Source: CAWATZ01 sp963784995 | GTDB lineage: Bacteria > Planctomycetota > Planctomycetia > Gemmatales > Gemmataceae | NCBI GenBank assembly: GCA_963784995.1 | Contig: CAWATZ010000004.1 | Coordinates: 496,001 to 560,000 of the forward strand | Length of the DNA stretch: 64,000 nucleotides | Reading direction: 5' to 3' | Shown here: one piece after another, positions 9,249 through 18,467 of the stretch | How the letters are laid out: every line of letters starts with the position of its first letter | Numbering within the stretch: the stretch's first letter is position 1 | Position numbers and translations under genes: made by a program | The notes under the pieces: generated by a model | Database searches by the model: none | What the model was told of the DNA's origin: nothing | The model's input: only the letters and a program-made list of their open reading frames with translations

Positions 9249-9929
9249 ATGTCCCGACTGATTCCCGCGTGCGGCCTGATCCTGCTTGCCCTTTGCGGCT
9301 CCCATGCGCTCGGTGCCGACAAGCCGGGCGGTGTCACCGTGGAGAAGGACAAGAAGCGGGTGGTGATCGACGCCAAGATCGCCCCGCGCAAGATCAACGA
9401 TCCGGCCTTCAAGGAGATCTACCCGATCGAAGTGATCGCCTGCTGGGCGTTCCCCAAGGGGAAGAAGTCTCACGAGACGGTGGTGACCATCGAGGCCAAT
9501 CCCAGCGCGGTCCACAAGGCGCTGGAGGAATTGGGTCTGAAGCCCGGCAAGCCGGTGGTCGGCGAGGTCAAGGAGACGGCGTCGGGGCCGGAGGTCAACC
9601 TCTTCCTCGAATTTACCGGGGCCGACAACCAGGCGAAGCGGGTGCCGATCGAGAAGACCTTGGTGGATCGCAAGACCAACAAGAACCTGCCCAAGCTGAA
9701 ATGGCGCTTTACCGGATCGGTCATGACGCAGCCCGATCCCAACAAGCCGGAGAAGGTCTACGGGGCTGACCTTTCGGGGACGCTGATCGCCATCTTTCCG
9801 GTGACCGACCAGACGGTGTTCCAGACCAACCTGACGATGAAGGAAGAGAAGTTCGTCAAACTGGAAACCGACAAGAAGGTGTTGCCCAAGGAAGGCACTC
9901 CAGTCAAACTGGTGATCGAGGTTCCGTGA
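9249..9929 (+). CDS. Exported YdjY-domain protein (226 aa)
   Basis: The ATG at 9249 is preceded by AAAGGAG at 9235-9241, preferred over an in-frame TTG at 9231. Residues 1-22 are a signal peptide. The rest matches the YdjY domain pattern: KRVVIDAKIA, YPIEVIACWAFPKGKKSHET, HKALEELGLKPGKP, then LSGTLIAIFPVTDQTVFQ. YdjY domains are found in ferredoxin-associated and planctomycete secreted proteins and have no established reaction. The gene follows a paired palindrome and precedes a small Pro/Ala-rich protein in the same direction. Confidence 0.8.
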   Translation: MSRLIPACGLILLALCGSHALGADKPGGVTVEKDKKRVVIDAKIAPRKINDPAFKEIYPIEVIACWAFPKGKKSHETVVTIEANPSAVHKALEELGLKPGKPVVGEVKETASGPEVNLFLEFTGADNQAKRVPIEKTLVDRKTNKNLPKLKWRFTGSVMTQPDPNKPEKVYGADLSGTLIAIFPVTDQTVFQTNLTMKEEKFVKLETDKKVLPKEGTPVKLVIEVP

Positions 9930-9975
9930 GCTGACATCCCCTTGCAAGAACGAATTCGCGGGAGAACGTTGGATC

Positions 9976-10368
9976 ATGTTCAGACAAAAGTGGCAGACGC
10001 TCCTGATCCTCCTTCTGGGTCTAACGGTGGTGGCGGGCGGCACCTGGCTGGCCCGTGCCTCGGCGCAAGCACGGACCGCGCCGGCCGGCGACAAGCCAGA
10101 TCCCTTCACCGTGGACGTGAACAGGCCGCCGCCGCTGCCGATGCTGGGACGGCCCGTGTCGGATCGGGCATCGCTAGAGGATCCGACCACGGACGCCGCG
10201 GCGGCCGCGGCCACGGCAGCGACGGTGCCACAGCGCACCAACCCGGTGCCGTTCCAGCGGCTGAGTGTGCCCGATCCGTTCGAGAATCGAGGGCCGGTGC
10301 AGTTGAAGGAGACTCCCGCGGAGGACGCCACGCCGCCCCTGGCGGCGCCGCGGACGCCGGGACGGTGA
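9976..10368 (+). CDS. Small Pro/Ala-rich protein with N-terminal membrane segment (130 aa)
   Basis: Residues about 6-28 (WQTLLILLLGLTVVAGGTWL) form one membrane or signal segment. The rest is low-complexity, rich in Pro, Ala and Asp, with an eight-residue Ala block near 70-80 and no recognised domain. The ATG at 9976 lies 46 bases after the YdjY gene. The function is unknown. Composition matches neighbouring genes, and in-frame continuity over 390 bases with a plausible export signal supports it being real. Confidence 0.6.
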   Translation: MFRQKWQTLLILLLGLTVVAGGTWLARASAQARTAPAGDKPDPFTVDVNRPPPLPMLGRPVSDRASLEDPTTDAAAAAATAATVPQRTNPVPFQRLSVPDPFENRGPVQLKETPAEDATPPLAAPRTPGR

Positions 10369-10398
10369 GGCGAACCGGCTTTCACTCCTCGGAAGTGG

Positions 10399-11064
10399 TC
10401 AGCGCACTTCGAGGGTGAACTCCGGATGTCCCAGGCTGTTCGTGTTCTGGAGCAGGCGAAACGACTTGCCGAACACGGTGGACTTGATCCACTCCTGCTG
10501 TTTGCGGGTCGCAGCGTAACCCCGGGAAGTGCTGCGCAAGATGTCGAAGTGCAGCGGCTGCTTGCGGGCGTCCACCATCCAGTATTCGCGGACTCCAGCT
10601 TCCCAGTACGCTTGCCGCAGTTGCTCCCGATCCTTACGCACGGAGCTGTCGCTGATGACCTCCAGCACCATGTCGGGCGACCCCTGCAACTCGGTGTAAC
10701 CGCCCTGCTTTCCTTCGATGAGCCGGATCCGATCGGACTGCAAGGTTTCGTTGGAGAGGAAAGTCCCGTCGGGATTGCCGCTGATGTCGGCCGCGAAATT
10801 GTTCAGCAGCAGGCCGTCCGTGAGATACAAACCCTGTTGCCTACCTTTCACCAAGCCGGCCAGAACGGCGGTGAGTTCCGTCTTGACCAGGACGTGCGAG
10901 AAGATCTGTTGCTCCCGCAGGTCCGCCCACACCTCGCCTCGGAGCCACCAGATCCGTCCGGTCTCGGGGAAGTCCGGCTGGTCGGTCCAGCGGCGGAACG
11001 CTTCCAGGCTGTCCACCCAGGTGGGAATGGTGACCTCGTTGAGGTCGGTGATGACTGTTGTCAT
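10399..11064 (-). CDS. Uma2-family (DUF820) PD-(D/E)XK endonuclease-like protein (221 aa)
   Basis: The ATG at 11064 follows GAGGAG by about five bases, so it is preferred over an in-frame start at 11241. The protein has the Uma2/DUF820 pattern: TDQPDFPETGRIWWLRGEVWAD near the N-terminus, NPDGTFLSNETL and SPDMVLEVISDSS, then DREQLRQAYWEAGVREYWMVD in the C-terminal half. The D...EV..VD arrangement is the degenerate PD-(D/E)XK core of this family. These genes are numerous in cyanobacteria and planctomycetes; a nuclease role is assumed from fold, and physiological substrates are not established. It is convergent with the preceding plus-strand gene (30 bases apart). Confidence 0.85.
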   Translation of the reverse strand: MTTVITDLNEVTIPTWVDSLEAFRRWTDQPDFPETGRIWWLRGEVWADLREQQIFSHVLVKTELTAVLAGLVKGRQQGLYLTDGLLLNNFAADISGNPDGTFLSNETLQSDRIRLIEGKQGGYTELQGSPDMVLEVISDSSVRKDREQLRQAYWEAGVREYWMVDARKQPLHFDILRSTSRGYAATRKQQEWIKSTVFGKSFRLLQNTNSLGHPEFTLEVR

Positions 11065-11283
11065 GCTTGCTCCTCGGCGCTCGGCGCCTCCACTGCGCGA
11101 CGATCCGTCGTCGAGCTGCTTCAGCAACCGCGACATTTTACTGGTCCGGACCAGCGGAAGGGAGGCCGATTCGCCTTCGTGTTCCCGAAAGCGGATTCCG
11201 CGACCAGCCGATTCCGCGAGAATGGAGGTGGTTCGCCACACTTCCGCGCAGTGTGGCTCCCGCTATCCGCCTGGACCAAGACC

Positions 11284-12240
11284 ATGAACACACTTGCAGG
11301 ATTGCTTGAGGGGATCGTAGCCCATCCGCTGCAAGAGGATCGTTACCTGGTTCTGGCCGACTGGCTGGAAGAACACGACGACCCACGCCGGGCCGAACTG
11401 TTGCGCTTGCACCGGCAGTTGCTGGCCAGCTGCACCACTCCGGAACTGCCGCAGCGGAGCGGCTGGCAGGCCCGCCTGGTCGAACTGCTCGGACAGGGTG
11501 TGCGGCCGTGTGTGCCGCAAAGGACCACGCCGCTCTCCATTGGCACGGCCATCACCTTCTCCTTCATTCCTCCCGGGATCTTCCTGATGGGTAGTCCACG
11601 GAGTGAGGAGGAACGCGATGATGATGAAACCCAGCACCGAGTGACGCTGACACAGGGCTTCTTCCTTGGTGTCACACCAGTGACCCAAGCTCAATGGCGA
11701 ACGGTCATGGGCTCCGACCCATGTTCCTTTCAGGGTGATAATCGACCGGTGGAGAGGGTGTCCTGGGAAGAATGCCAGGAGTTTTGCAAGCGGTTGAGTC
11801 AGCAAGATCGGAAGCCTTACCGCCTACCGACCGAGGCGGAATGGGAGTATGCCTGTCGGGCCGGGACAAACACCCCCTTCTTCTTCGGCGAAACCATCAA
11901 CACCGATCAGGTGAACTACGACGGCAACGGTCCCTACGGCACAGGTCGCATGGAAGTCTACAGAAAAGAGACGACACCCGTGAGCAATTTTCCGGCTAAT
12001 GCCTGGGGCCTGTACGACATACATGGCAACGTCTGGGAGTGGTGCCAGGATTGGTACGGGGCTTACCCAGCAAGCGATCAAAAAGATCCGCAAGGTCCAA
12101 ATTCTGGAGAAGCCCGTGTCCTTCGCGGCGGCTCGTGGGAAAACTACGCGTGGAGCTGCCGCGCTGCGCGCCGCGACGGGAGCGCGCCGGGCAACCGCAG
12201 CAACTTCATCGGTTTCCGGGTCTGCTTCCGCCTGGACTGA
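11284..12240 (+). CDS. FGE-sulfatase (SUMF1) domain protein with TIGR02996 leader (318 aa)
   Basis: Residues 1-50 (LEGIVAHPLQEDRYLVLADWLEEHDDPRRAELLRL) match the TIGR02996 domain, a short domain almost restricted to planctomycetes. Residues about 90-318 are a formylglycine-generating-enzyme fold: MGSPRSEEERDDDETQH, VTPVTQAQWRTVMG, YRLPTEAEWEYACRAGT, GLYDIHGNVWEWCQDWYG, VLRGGSW and NFIGFRVC. Genuine FGE needs two cysteines a few residues apart after the GGSW motif; here only one (AWSCRAARR) is visible, so sulfatase activation is doubtful and a non-catalytic binding role is as likely. The frame is open far upstream across the Uma2 gene, but the TIGR02996 domain fixes the start at 11284. Confidence 0.85.
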   Translation: MNTLAGLLEGIVAHPLQEDRYLVLADWLEEHDDPRRAELLRLHRQLLASCTTPELPQRSGWQARLVELLGQGVRPCVPQRTTPLSIGTAITFSFIPPGIFLMGSPRSEEERDDDETQHRVTLTQGFFLGVTPVTQAQWRTVMGSDPCSFQGDNRPVERVSWEECQEFCKRLSQQDRKPYRLPTEAEWEYACRAGTNTPFFFGETINTDQVNYDGNGPYGTGRMEVYRKETTPVSNFPANAWGLYDIHGNVWEWCQDWYGAYPASDQKDPQGPNSGEARVLRGGSWENYAWSCRAARRDGSAPGNRSNFIGFRVCFRLD

Positions 12241-12282
12241 TCGTAGACCTTGGGCTCTGGGTGTCGCCAAAGCCCGGTTAGC

Positions 12283-12663
12283 TCATCCGGCAAGGGGCAA
12301 GGTCAGCTCAACGTCCTGGGCCATGCGGTTCAGTTCCTGGTACAGCTTTTTCTGGGCCTCTTCCCTGGCGATGCAAGAGCCGATGAGAAAGAAGAACCCG
12401 AGTTTGATGTGGCCATCCTGAACGGTGACGCCGAAGCTGCCTGCCGTCTGAAGAAGATGCCTCACGCCCTTGATCTTGCAGCCAACCAGCTCGCCCGACG
12501 CCAGCGACAGGTAGACCGTCAGCAGATCGTCAAGCCGCTGGGCTCGAGCGCGCTCGTCGCGGTGGAAGTATGTCACATAATCCCCTTCGGGGAAATAGTG
12601 CGGCACCGGCTTGAAGCCCTTGCACGGGTGCTCGGCCAGGTACTGTTTCAGGTCTTGTGCCAC
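12283..12663 (-). CDS. Conserved-looking small protein of unknown function (126 aa, GTG start)
   Basis: A GTG at 12663 preceded by GAGAGG is the likely start. The protein has no signal peptide. It reads as a mixed alpha/beta domain (YFPEGDYVTYFHRDERARAQR, VYLSLASGELVGCKIKGVRHLL, GHIKLGFFFLIGSC) ending in an amphipathic helix. The pattern of strands ending at Gly-Cys and the regular codon use suggest a real gene. It overlaps by 16 bases a 45-codon reading frame immediately upstream and lies in the same direction as the AddB-like gene. Function not recognised. Confidence 0.65.
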   Translation of the reverse strand: MAQDLKQYLAEHPCKGFKPVPHYFPEGDYVTYFHRDERARAQRLDDLLTVYLSLASGELVGCKIKGVRHLLQTAGSFGVTVQDGHIKLGFFFLIGSCIAREEAQKKLYQELNRMAQDVELTLPLAG

Positions 12664-12785
12664 GTACGCCTCTCGAAATCAGTTTGCCAGTTGAGCGGGT
12701 GCCCGGGCAGCTCGCCATCTTCTTCGCGCCATTCCCAGTCGAAGATGACGTATCCCCAGGTTCCCTCGCGAACGAAAATCCTCAC
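12648..12785 (-). CDS. Putative 45-aa protein between the AddB-like gene and the 126-aa gene
   Basis: A GTG at 12785 opens 45 codons rich in Trp, Glu and Asp (MRIFVREGTWGYVIFDWEWR at the N-terminus). An in-frame TGA lies two codons upstream, so the frame is self-contained. It starts 13 bases after the AddB-like stop codon and overlaps the next gene by 16 bases, an arrangement consistent with translational coupling. A Shine-Dalgarno-like GGGGAGG lies some 20 bases upstream, rather far away. The amino-acid composition is more protein-like than the alternative frames, but homologues are not known to me. Confidence 0.45.
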   Translation of the reverse strand: MRIFVREGTWGYVIFDWEWREEDGELPGHPLNWQTDFERRTWHKT

Positions 12786-12797
12786 AATCTGTCACGC

Positions 12798-15700
12798 TCA
12801 TTTCGCCTCCCCAATCACCGGCAACGGCAGCGTCCAGTCCTTCTCGATCTTGCGCGACTGCGTGATGCGACAGGTCTGCCCAAAATGGCACGTCTGCGTG
12901 CAGTCCTCGTCGCGCGGCTTCAGCGGGAACTCGCCCTTGCGGATCTTCTGCACCAGCGTCAGCACCCACGCCCGCAGCTGCTCGCGGATGCCACGCCAGC
13001 GGCGATCCTCGTTGAGCCACTGCAGCGGGTCGCGCGTCGCCGGCAGCACCACCTTGGGACCGTCCTCGATCACCAGCCAGTAGGCCAGCCCCAGCGGCCG
13101 GGCCTGGCGATCGACCAGCAGCACCTCCTCGACCGCCAGGGCATACAGGGTCAGCTGCAAGTCGGCGGAACTCGGCCAGGCCCTTGCTCGTGTAATGGCT
13201 CGACCTGCCCGTCTTGTAGTCGATGATCCAGAAGCCGACGCTGCCGTCGCTCAGCTCCGCCAGGTCCACCCGGTCGATCCGGCCGCTGATGCGCGCCTCC
13301 AGCGAGCCGTCGCGGATGATCAGCGGACCATGCGGCGAGAGCTGTGCCATCCTCGGCGGGCAAGCCGAAGTCGATCTCGAAGAAGTGCGGTCGCGGTCCA
13401 AGGCCCTTTTCCTGCCAGGGATCGAGGAACTTCCGCCAGTGGCCGCTGTAGCGCTCGGCCCGGCGCAGCAGCCGCTGCCCTTCGAGCCGCCACAGTTCCC
13501 GGGCGGCGGGGCTGGGGGCCCGGCGGATGTCCTCGTCGATGGCCAGCTGGATCTCGGCGCAGGTCCGGGCGGACAGGGAGTCGTCGGGCTGGTGAATCTC
13601 CTCCTGCTGGAGCCGGCGGTGCAGCCGGGCCAGGGCGCGGTGGAACGCCTGGCCGCGGCGGGTCACCTCGATTTCCTCGCGGGGCTCTTCCAGCGGCTCC
13701 AGACGCAGCACGTTGCTCAGGAAGAACCGGAACGGACAGGTGACGTACTCTTCCAGCGCGGTCGGACTCAGGATTCGTTCGGGGCCGAAGCGTTGCTCCA
13801 GTTCTTGCAAGATGGCCGGGTCACGCAGCAGACCGTCGAAAGCGTTGTGCTGGTGACGGCGAAAACGCTCCTCGATCAGCCGAGCGGCGTCGGCGAGGTT
13901 GGCTCGCAGCGTTGCCGGCAGGGCGGAGTCCTGGGCCAGTGCGTCCGGCCCGGCGGCGGTCAGGCAGACGCGATACTCAGCCGGTGACAGCGGCATGTCA
14001 CTGGTGTAGCGCTCGATCAGCAGCCGGCGGCGTTCGGTGGGAACCGTGCCGGGCTGGAAGCAATCGCGCACCGCAGTCAGGAAGCTGCTGGGCAAGAGGT
14101 CCTGGCCGCGCTCGTCCACCGCGGGGTAGCTGAGCGTCAAGCTGCGGTGGGCCCGGGTGAGCATCTGGTAGAACAGCAGCATCTCGTCCGGCGTCGGATC
14201 GGCCGAGCCCGGCAGGTCGATGCCGGCTTTCTTGAAGACGAGCCGGTCGCGCTCGTCCAGCAGCCCCGATGGCCCGGTCAGACGCGGAAAGCTCCGCTCG
14301 CCCAGGCCCATCACGAACAGGTGATCGACTTCCAGGTGCCGGGCCAGCTCCGCCGAGAGGATGCGGATTCGACCCGGGCCGCGCGGCGTCCGTGGCAGGC
14401 CGGCCGCGGCGGCGATGGCGTGGAGCCGGTGCAGAAAGGTCCGCCGATCCAGCCGCTTCGCGGTCTGCTCGCGCTGCTGCCAGCGCTCAAGCTCCTGCCA
14501 CAGACAGGCCAGGGCGGCCCGATCGCGCTCATCGACTCCGGCTGAGCGGCTGATGCCCAGGTCGTCGGCCAGGGAACGCAGCCAGGCAACGTGCTGCTCC
14601 AGAGTTGCGAGGCCCGGAGCATTGTCCCAGGCCCGGAAGAATCGCATCAGGAACGGCTGGCACTTCTTCGCCAGCTCGTGAGTTCGGCGACGGCGTGATT
14701 CCTCTGCCTGCTCGTCTTCCAGGCCCGGCTGCTGCTGCTCGGCCCAGCGCGCGACCGCGGCCAGGTAGGCGTCCCGGCCACGAGGTTCGCCCAGCAGCCG
14801 CAACAGCGCCTCGGCGTGCTGCGGCATCTCGGCACAGCCAAGAAGCTCGGGCCAGCTGGGCCGGAAGTAGCCGTTGCGCAGCAGGGCCGTCACCCCGGCG
14901 AAGGGCCAATCGTCATCGGGCAAACGCACTGCCCGCAGCAGCACGGCCACCGTCGGATTGTGGGTCAACGGCTCGACGCCTTCCAGCTCCAGGGGCAGGC
15001 CGTACTCCTCAAAGACCTCCCTCAGCAGTTCGGCGGCCGGGCCCAGGTCGCGCAGGGCGACCAGCACCTGGTCGGCCGGCGTTCCTTCCAGCAGCAGGCT
15101 CTTGATCCGCCGAGCGACCATCCGCGCCTCGCCCAGCGGCCCCGGCGCTTCGATGCAGCAAACGCCATCCGTCTGGCCGCTCGGTTGCAGTGACGAAAGC
15201 GGCCGGAACAGCTGCTCCTGCAAATGAGCCAGTCCCGCAGGTCGCTGGGCGTTCTTCGCTTCCATCCAGGTGGGGACGGCGCCCAGGCGATCCCGCAGCA
15301 GTTCCCGGGTCAAGCGCGACCGCGCGAACAGTTCGGCTCGTTCGTCTCCCGGTTCATCGACCAGCGCGATCCAGATTTCCTCGACCCGGCCAGCGAGCAG
15401 TGCGAGTGCCTGCACCTGTGAAACAGTGAAATCGGCGAACCCATCAACCAGGACGCAGCGCACGTTCTGGAAGGGCCGGAACGCGCCCGGCGCAGCAGGT
15501 CCAGGGCCCGGGCCGGCCGGCCCTCGAAGTCCAGCAGTTTCTGACGGTGCAACTCGCGCTCGTAGTGAGCGAACAGCCGGACGCATTGCCGGTCCTTGGC
15601 GCTGGCCGCCGCCTCGGATGAACCTTCGCGGGAACGGCGGCACAGGGCCCGGGCCAGGGTGGCCGGTGAGACGCACTGCCGTTTCAGCTCGCTCAGGAAG

Positions 15701-16074
15701 CTCAACAACCCCTCGACGAAGCCGCGCGTGTCCAGCACGCCGCGGAAATAGGACAGCCGGCCGCGCTCCGCCAGCCGGCCGGCGATCTCTTCCAGCACCA
15801 GCCGCTGCTGCACGGCCGAGAGCGGCCGGATGGTCGGATCGTTGCACCGGATAATCTCGTCGAAGAACTCGGCGAAGGCATGCAACCGCGGGCCGACAAG
15901 AGCGTCGCTGTCACGAAGCAATCGGGCGCGGATTGACTCGACGGTCCGGTGCGTCGGCCCCAGCCACAGGGCGGCACCGGGTTGGGATTGGGTACGCTGC
16001 CGGAACAACTCCAGCAGGCGCTCCGTCTTGCCGCTCCCGGCCGGACCACACAGCAATTGCACCGCTGCCGCCAT
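12798..16074 (-). CDS. AddB/RexB-like helicase-nuclease, interrupted by three frameshifts
   Basis: The ATG at 16074 starts MAAAVQLLCGPAGSGKT, a Walker A motif at residues 10-17. The middle reads as a UvrD-type helicase fold (GRIRILSAELARHLEVDHLF, VMGLGERSFPRL). The C-terminus has TCPFRFFLSNVLRLEPLEEP, GRIDRVDLAEL, WIIDYKTGRS and finally CTQTCHFGQTC. The IDYKTG motif plus four widely split cysteines match the PD-(D/E)XK nuclease with a 4Fe-4S cluster found in AddB. The reading frame changes at about 15487, 13352 and 13160; total length (3277) leaves one surplus base. Each jump lies in GC-rich sequence and resumes perfect homology, so sequence errors are as likely as a pseudogene. In family terms it would resect double-strand breaks with AddA; no addA is seen here. 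Confidence 0.8.
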
Positions 16075-16085
16075 TGGGGTCTCCC

Positions 16086-16155
16086 GTAGGGTGGGCCGAG
16101 CGCAGCGAGGCCCACCACGCGGCCGGTGGGCCTCGCTGCGCTCGGCCCACCCTAC
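16086..16155. repeat. Perfect 31-base inverted repeat, GGGCCGAGCGCAGCGAGG family
   Basis: Arms 16086-16116 and 16125-16155 are perfectly complementary around an 8-base loop. Each arm also pairs internally (GGTGGGCC with GGCCCACC). It lies between divergent genes (AddB-like and dipeptidase), so it is not a simple terminator. A second copy is at 48973-49047. Confidence 0.9.
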
Positions 16156-16263
16156 GACTCTTGCCATCTTCTAGACAAGCGTTTAGTTTACCGAGGTAGT
16201 TCTCTTCCATCCAATAGGAGCTGGTACGTCCTGTTTCGCCTTCCCGAACCCAACGGTCTTCCC

Positions 16264-17507
16264 ATGCTGCGTTTCTTGCTCGCCCTGCTGTGTTTGCTGC
16301 CGCTGCTTGCCCTGTTTGCCCGGGCCGTGGAGCCCGCCGCGAAGGATGCGCCCGGCCGCGCGAACCGGTCAAGCTGACCGACGCCGCCCGGCAAATCCAT
16401 CGCGACGCCCTCCTCATCGACGGGCACAACGACCTGCCCTGGATGTTCCGCGAAAAGGGCGATCTCTCCTTCCGCAAGATTGACCTGCGCAAGCCCCAGA
16501 AGGAGCTGCATACCGACATTCCCCGGCTGAGGGAAGGCGGCGTCGGCGCTCAGTTCTGGTCGGCCTACGTCCCCGCGAACACGGCGAAGAAGGGCACAGC
16601 GGTCAAGCAGACGCTGGAGCAGATCGACGTCATCCACCGCATGATCCGCACCTATCCCGACGTCTTCGAGCTGGCCCTGACGGCCGACGACATTGTTCGC
16701 ATCCGCAAGCAGGGCAAGATCGCGTCGCTGATCGGCGTCGAGGGCGGCCATTCGATCGACAACTCGCTGGGCGTGCTGCGGATGCTGTATCAACTGGGCA
16801 CGCGCTACATGACTTTGACCCATGCCGACACGCTGGACTGGGCCGACTCGGCCACGGACAAGCCCCGGCACAACGGGCTGACCGAGTTCGGCGAGCAGGT
16901 GGTGCGGGAGATGAATCGGCTGGGGATGCTGGTGGACATCTCGCACGTCTCGGCGGCGACGATGAAACACGCCCTGCGCGTCAGCAAGGCCCCGGTGATC
17001 GCCTCGCACTCCTCGGCGTTCGCCCTGGCCGATCATCCGCGCAACGTGCCCGACGACGTCCTGGAACTGGTCAAGAAGAACGGCGGCGTCATCATGGTCA
17101 ACTTCTACTCGGGCTTCATCACACCGGAAGGGGCCCGGCGCTCCCGCGACATCTTCCAGGTGATGCGCGAGATGGAGGCCAAATACCCCAAGGAGGCCGA
17201 CCTCCGCAACGCGGCGCAGCAGTGGAAGAAGGACAACCCGATGCCGCGCGGCAGCGTCCACACCGTGGTCGATCACATCGAGCACATCGTCAAGACGGCC
17301 GGGATCGACCACGTTGGTCTCGGCAGCGACTACGACGGCATCACCTCGACACCGGTCCAGCTGGAGGACGTCTCCTGCTATCCGCTCATCACGCAGGAAT
17401 TGCTGAATCGGGGTTACAACAAGGACCAGATCCACAAGATCCTGGGGGGCAACGTGCTGCGCGTGCTGCGGCAGGCGGAGGAGACGGCACGCCAGATGAG
17501 GAAGTAA
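16264..17507 (+). CDS. Exported membrane dipeptidase, peptidase family M19 (one frameshift after signal peptide)
   Basis: The ATG at 16264 encodes a clear signal peptide (MLRFLLALLCLLPLLALFAR). After about 30 codons the frame must shift near 16350-16365 to enter the main 380-codon reading frame. That frame carries M19 hallmarks: DGHNDLPW (zinc ligands His and Asp), GVEGGHSID (bridging Glu), LVDISHVS and VIASHSSA (zinc-ligand histidines), and DHVGLGSDYDG (substrate Asp). The enzyme hydrolyses dipeptides using two zinc ions, here probably in the periplasm. The shift sits in a GCGCCCGGCCGCGCG tract and is likely a sequence error. It is convergent with the methyltransferase gene, 9 bases apart. 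Confidence 0.88.
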
Positions 17508-17516
17508 ACTGGGTTC

Positions 17517-18446
17517 TCAGGTCTGATGCCCAGGGCGAGCCCGGGCATCCGCGTTAGCGTCGCTTCGGGGCGAAAGGCAAGAGCCCCGAAGGGGCGCAAC
17601 AGGATAGCCCAGGGCATCGCCCTGGGGGTCGTGTGCCTTCCGCGCTTCGACGTAAACGTCCAGCCCAAGCCAGCGACCGAGCGTTCCCAGCAGCTTCTCG
17701 CGGCGCAGCAGCACCTTGCCCCGAATCGACAGCGGGTCGGCGTTCTGCTTGCTGAACGACACCGACTCGAAACGCCACAACATCCGCTTCAGCTCGCCGA
17801 TCGACAGCAGGACCGTTTCGGGGGCCGCCTGGCCGCTGCGGTTGACGTCGTACTGGGCCCGCTGCCGCTCGCTCAGGTCCGCGGAGCCGCGCAGCCAGGC
17901 CCACAGGGTCCGCAGCGGCCAGGACTTCCACTGGCGGAAGGAAAACTTGTTGTAGACCATCAGCACGGCCACGCCGCCCGGTCGCAGGACGCGGAAGGTT
18001 TCGTCAAAACAGCGCTGCACGTTGCCGGTGTGATGGAAACAGCCAATCGAAACGAGGAAATCGAAGGAGCCGTCGGGAAAGGGGAGCTGCAAGGCGCTGC
18101 CCTGGACGGCCCGGCCCGGCAGTTCCGCGTGCCGCAGTCGCCAGCTGACGTGCTCGACCGGCCCGTGGGCGATGTCCATGCCGGTGTATTCGGCCCCGGC
18201 CTCGGCCAGTTTCTGGGCCACGGTGCCGTGGCCCAGACCGATCTCCAGCACGCGCTTGCCCCGCATCCGCTCCGGCTGGATCAGCGGCATCAAGTAGGGG
18301 TAGAGCTGGAGGAAGCCGCTGTCGAACCGGGCAAGCGATTCCTTGCCGTGGTCGGTCACGCCCAGTTCGCGGGCCAGCTGGCTGCCGCACAGCTCGTTCC
18401 AGAAGGTCGCGTTTTCCCGGTCGATCTGCTGCTGAGTGATCGGCAT
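17517..18446 (-). CDS. Class I SAM-dependent methyltransferase with repeat-derived C-terminus (309 aa)
   Basis: The central domain has motif I VLEIGLGHGTVAQKLAEAGA, acidic motif II GMDIAHG, and FPDGSFDFLVSIGCFHHTGN followed by RVLRPGGVAVLMVYN, as in ubiE-type (Methyltransf_11) enzymes. The substrate is unknown. It lies 21 bases downstream of a second methyltransferase, so the two are probably co-transcribed. The last 40 or so residues (from KAHDPQGDALGYPVAPLRG) are encoded by a palindromic repeat at 17555-17640, of which 43 bases are identical to a copy inside the giant gene at 31807-31849. The repeat therefore seems to have replaced or extended the original C-terminus. Confidence 0.85.
   Translation of the reverse strand: MPITQQQIDRENATFWNELCGSQLARELGVTDHGKESLARFDSGFLQLYPYLMPLIQPERMRGKRVLEIGLGHGTVAQKLAEAGAEYTGMDIAHGPVEHVSWRLRHAELPGRAVQGSALQLPFPDGSFDFLVSIGCFHHTGNVQRCFDETFRVLRPGGVAVLMVYNKFSFRQWKSWPLRTLWAWLRGSADLSERQRAQYDVNRSGQAAPETVLLSIGELKRMLWRFESVSFSKQNADPLSIRGKVLLRREKLLGTLGRWLGLDVYVEARKAHDPQGDALGYPVAPLRGSCLSPRSDANADARARPGHQT
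17584..17626. repeat. 43-base repeat, identical to 31807-31849
   Basis: The element begins CCCCGAAGGGGCGCAACAGG and ends in the small hairpin CCCAGGGCATCGCCCTGGG. It lies within the 3' end of the methyltransferase gene. The second identical copy is inside an unrelated plus-strand gene. Confidence 0.85.
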
Positions 18447-18467
18447 GGTTCCTCTTCGCTCGCCCTC

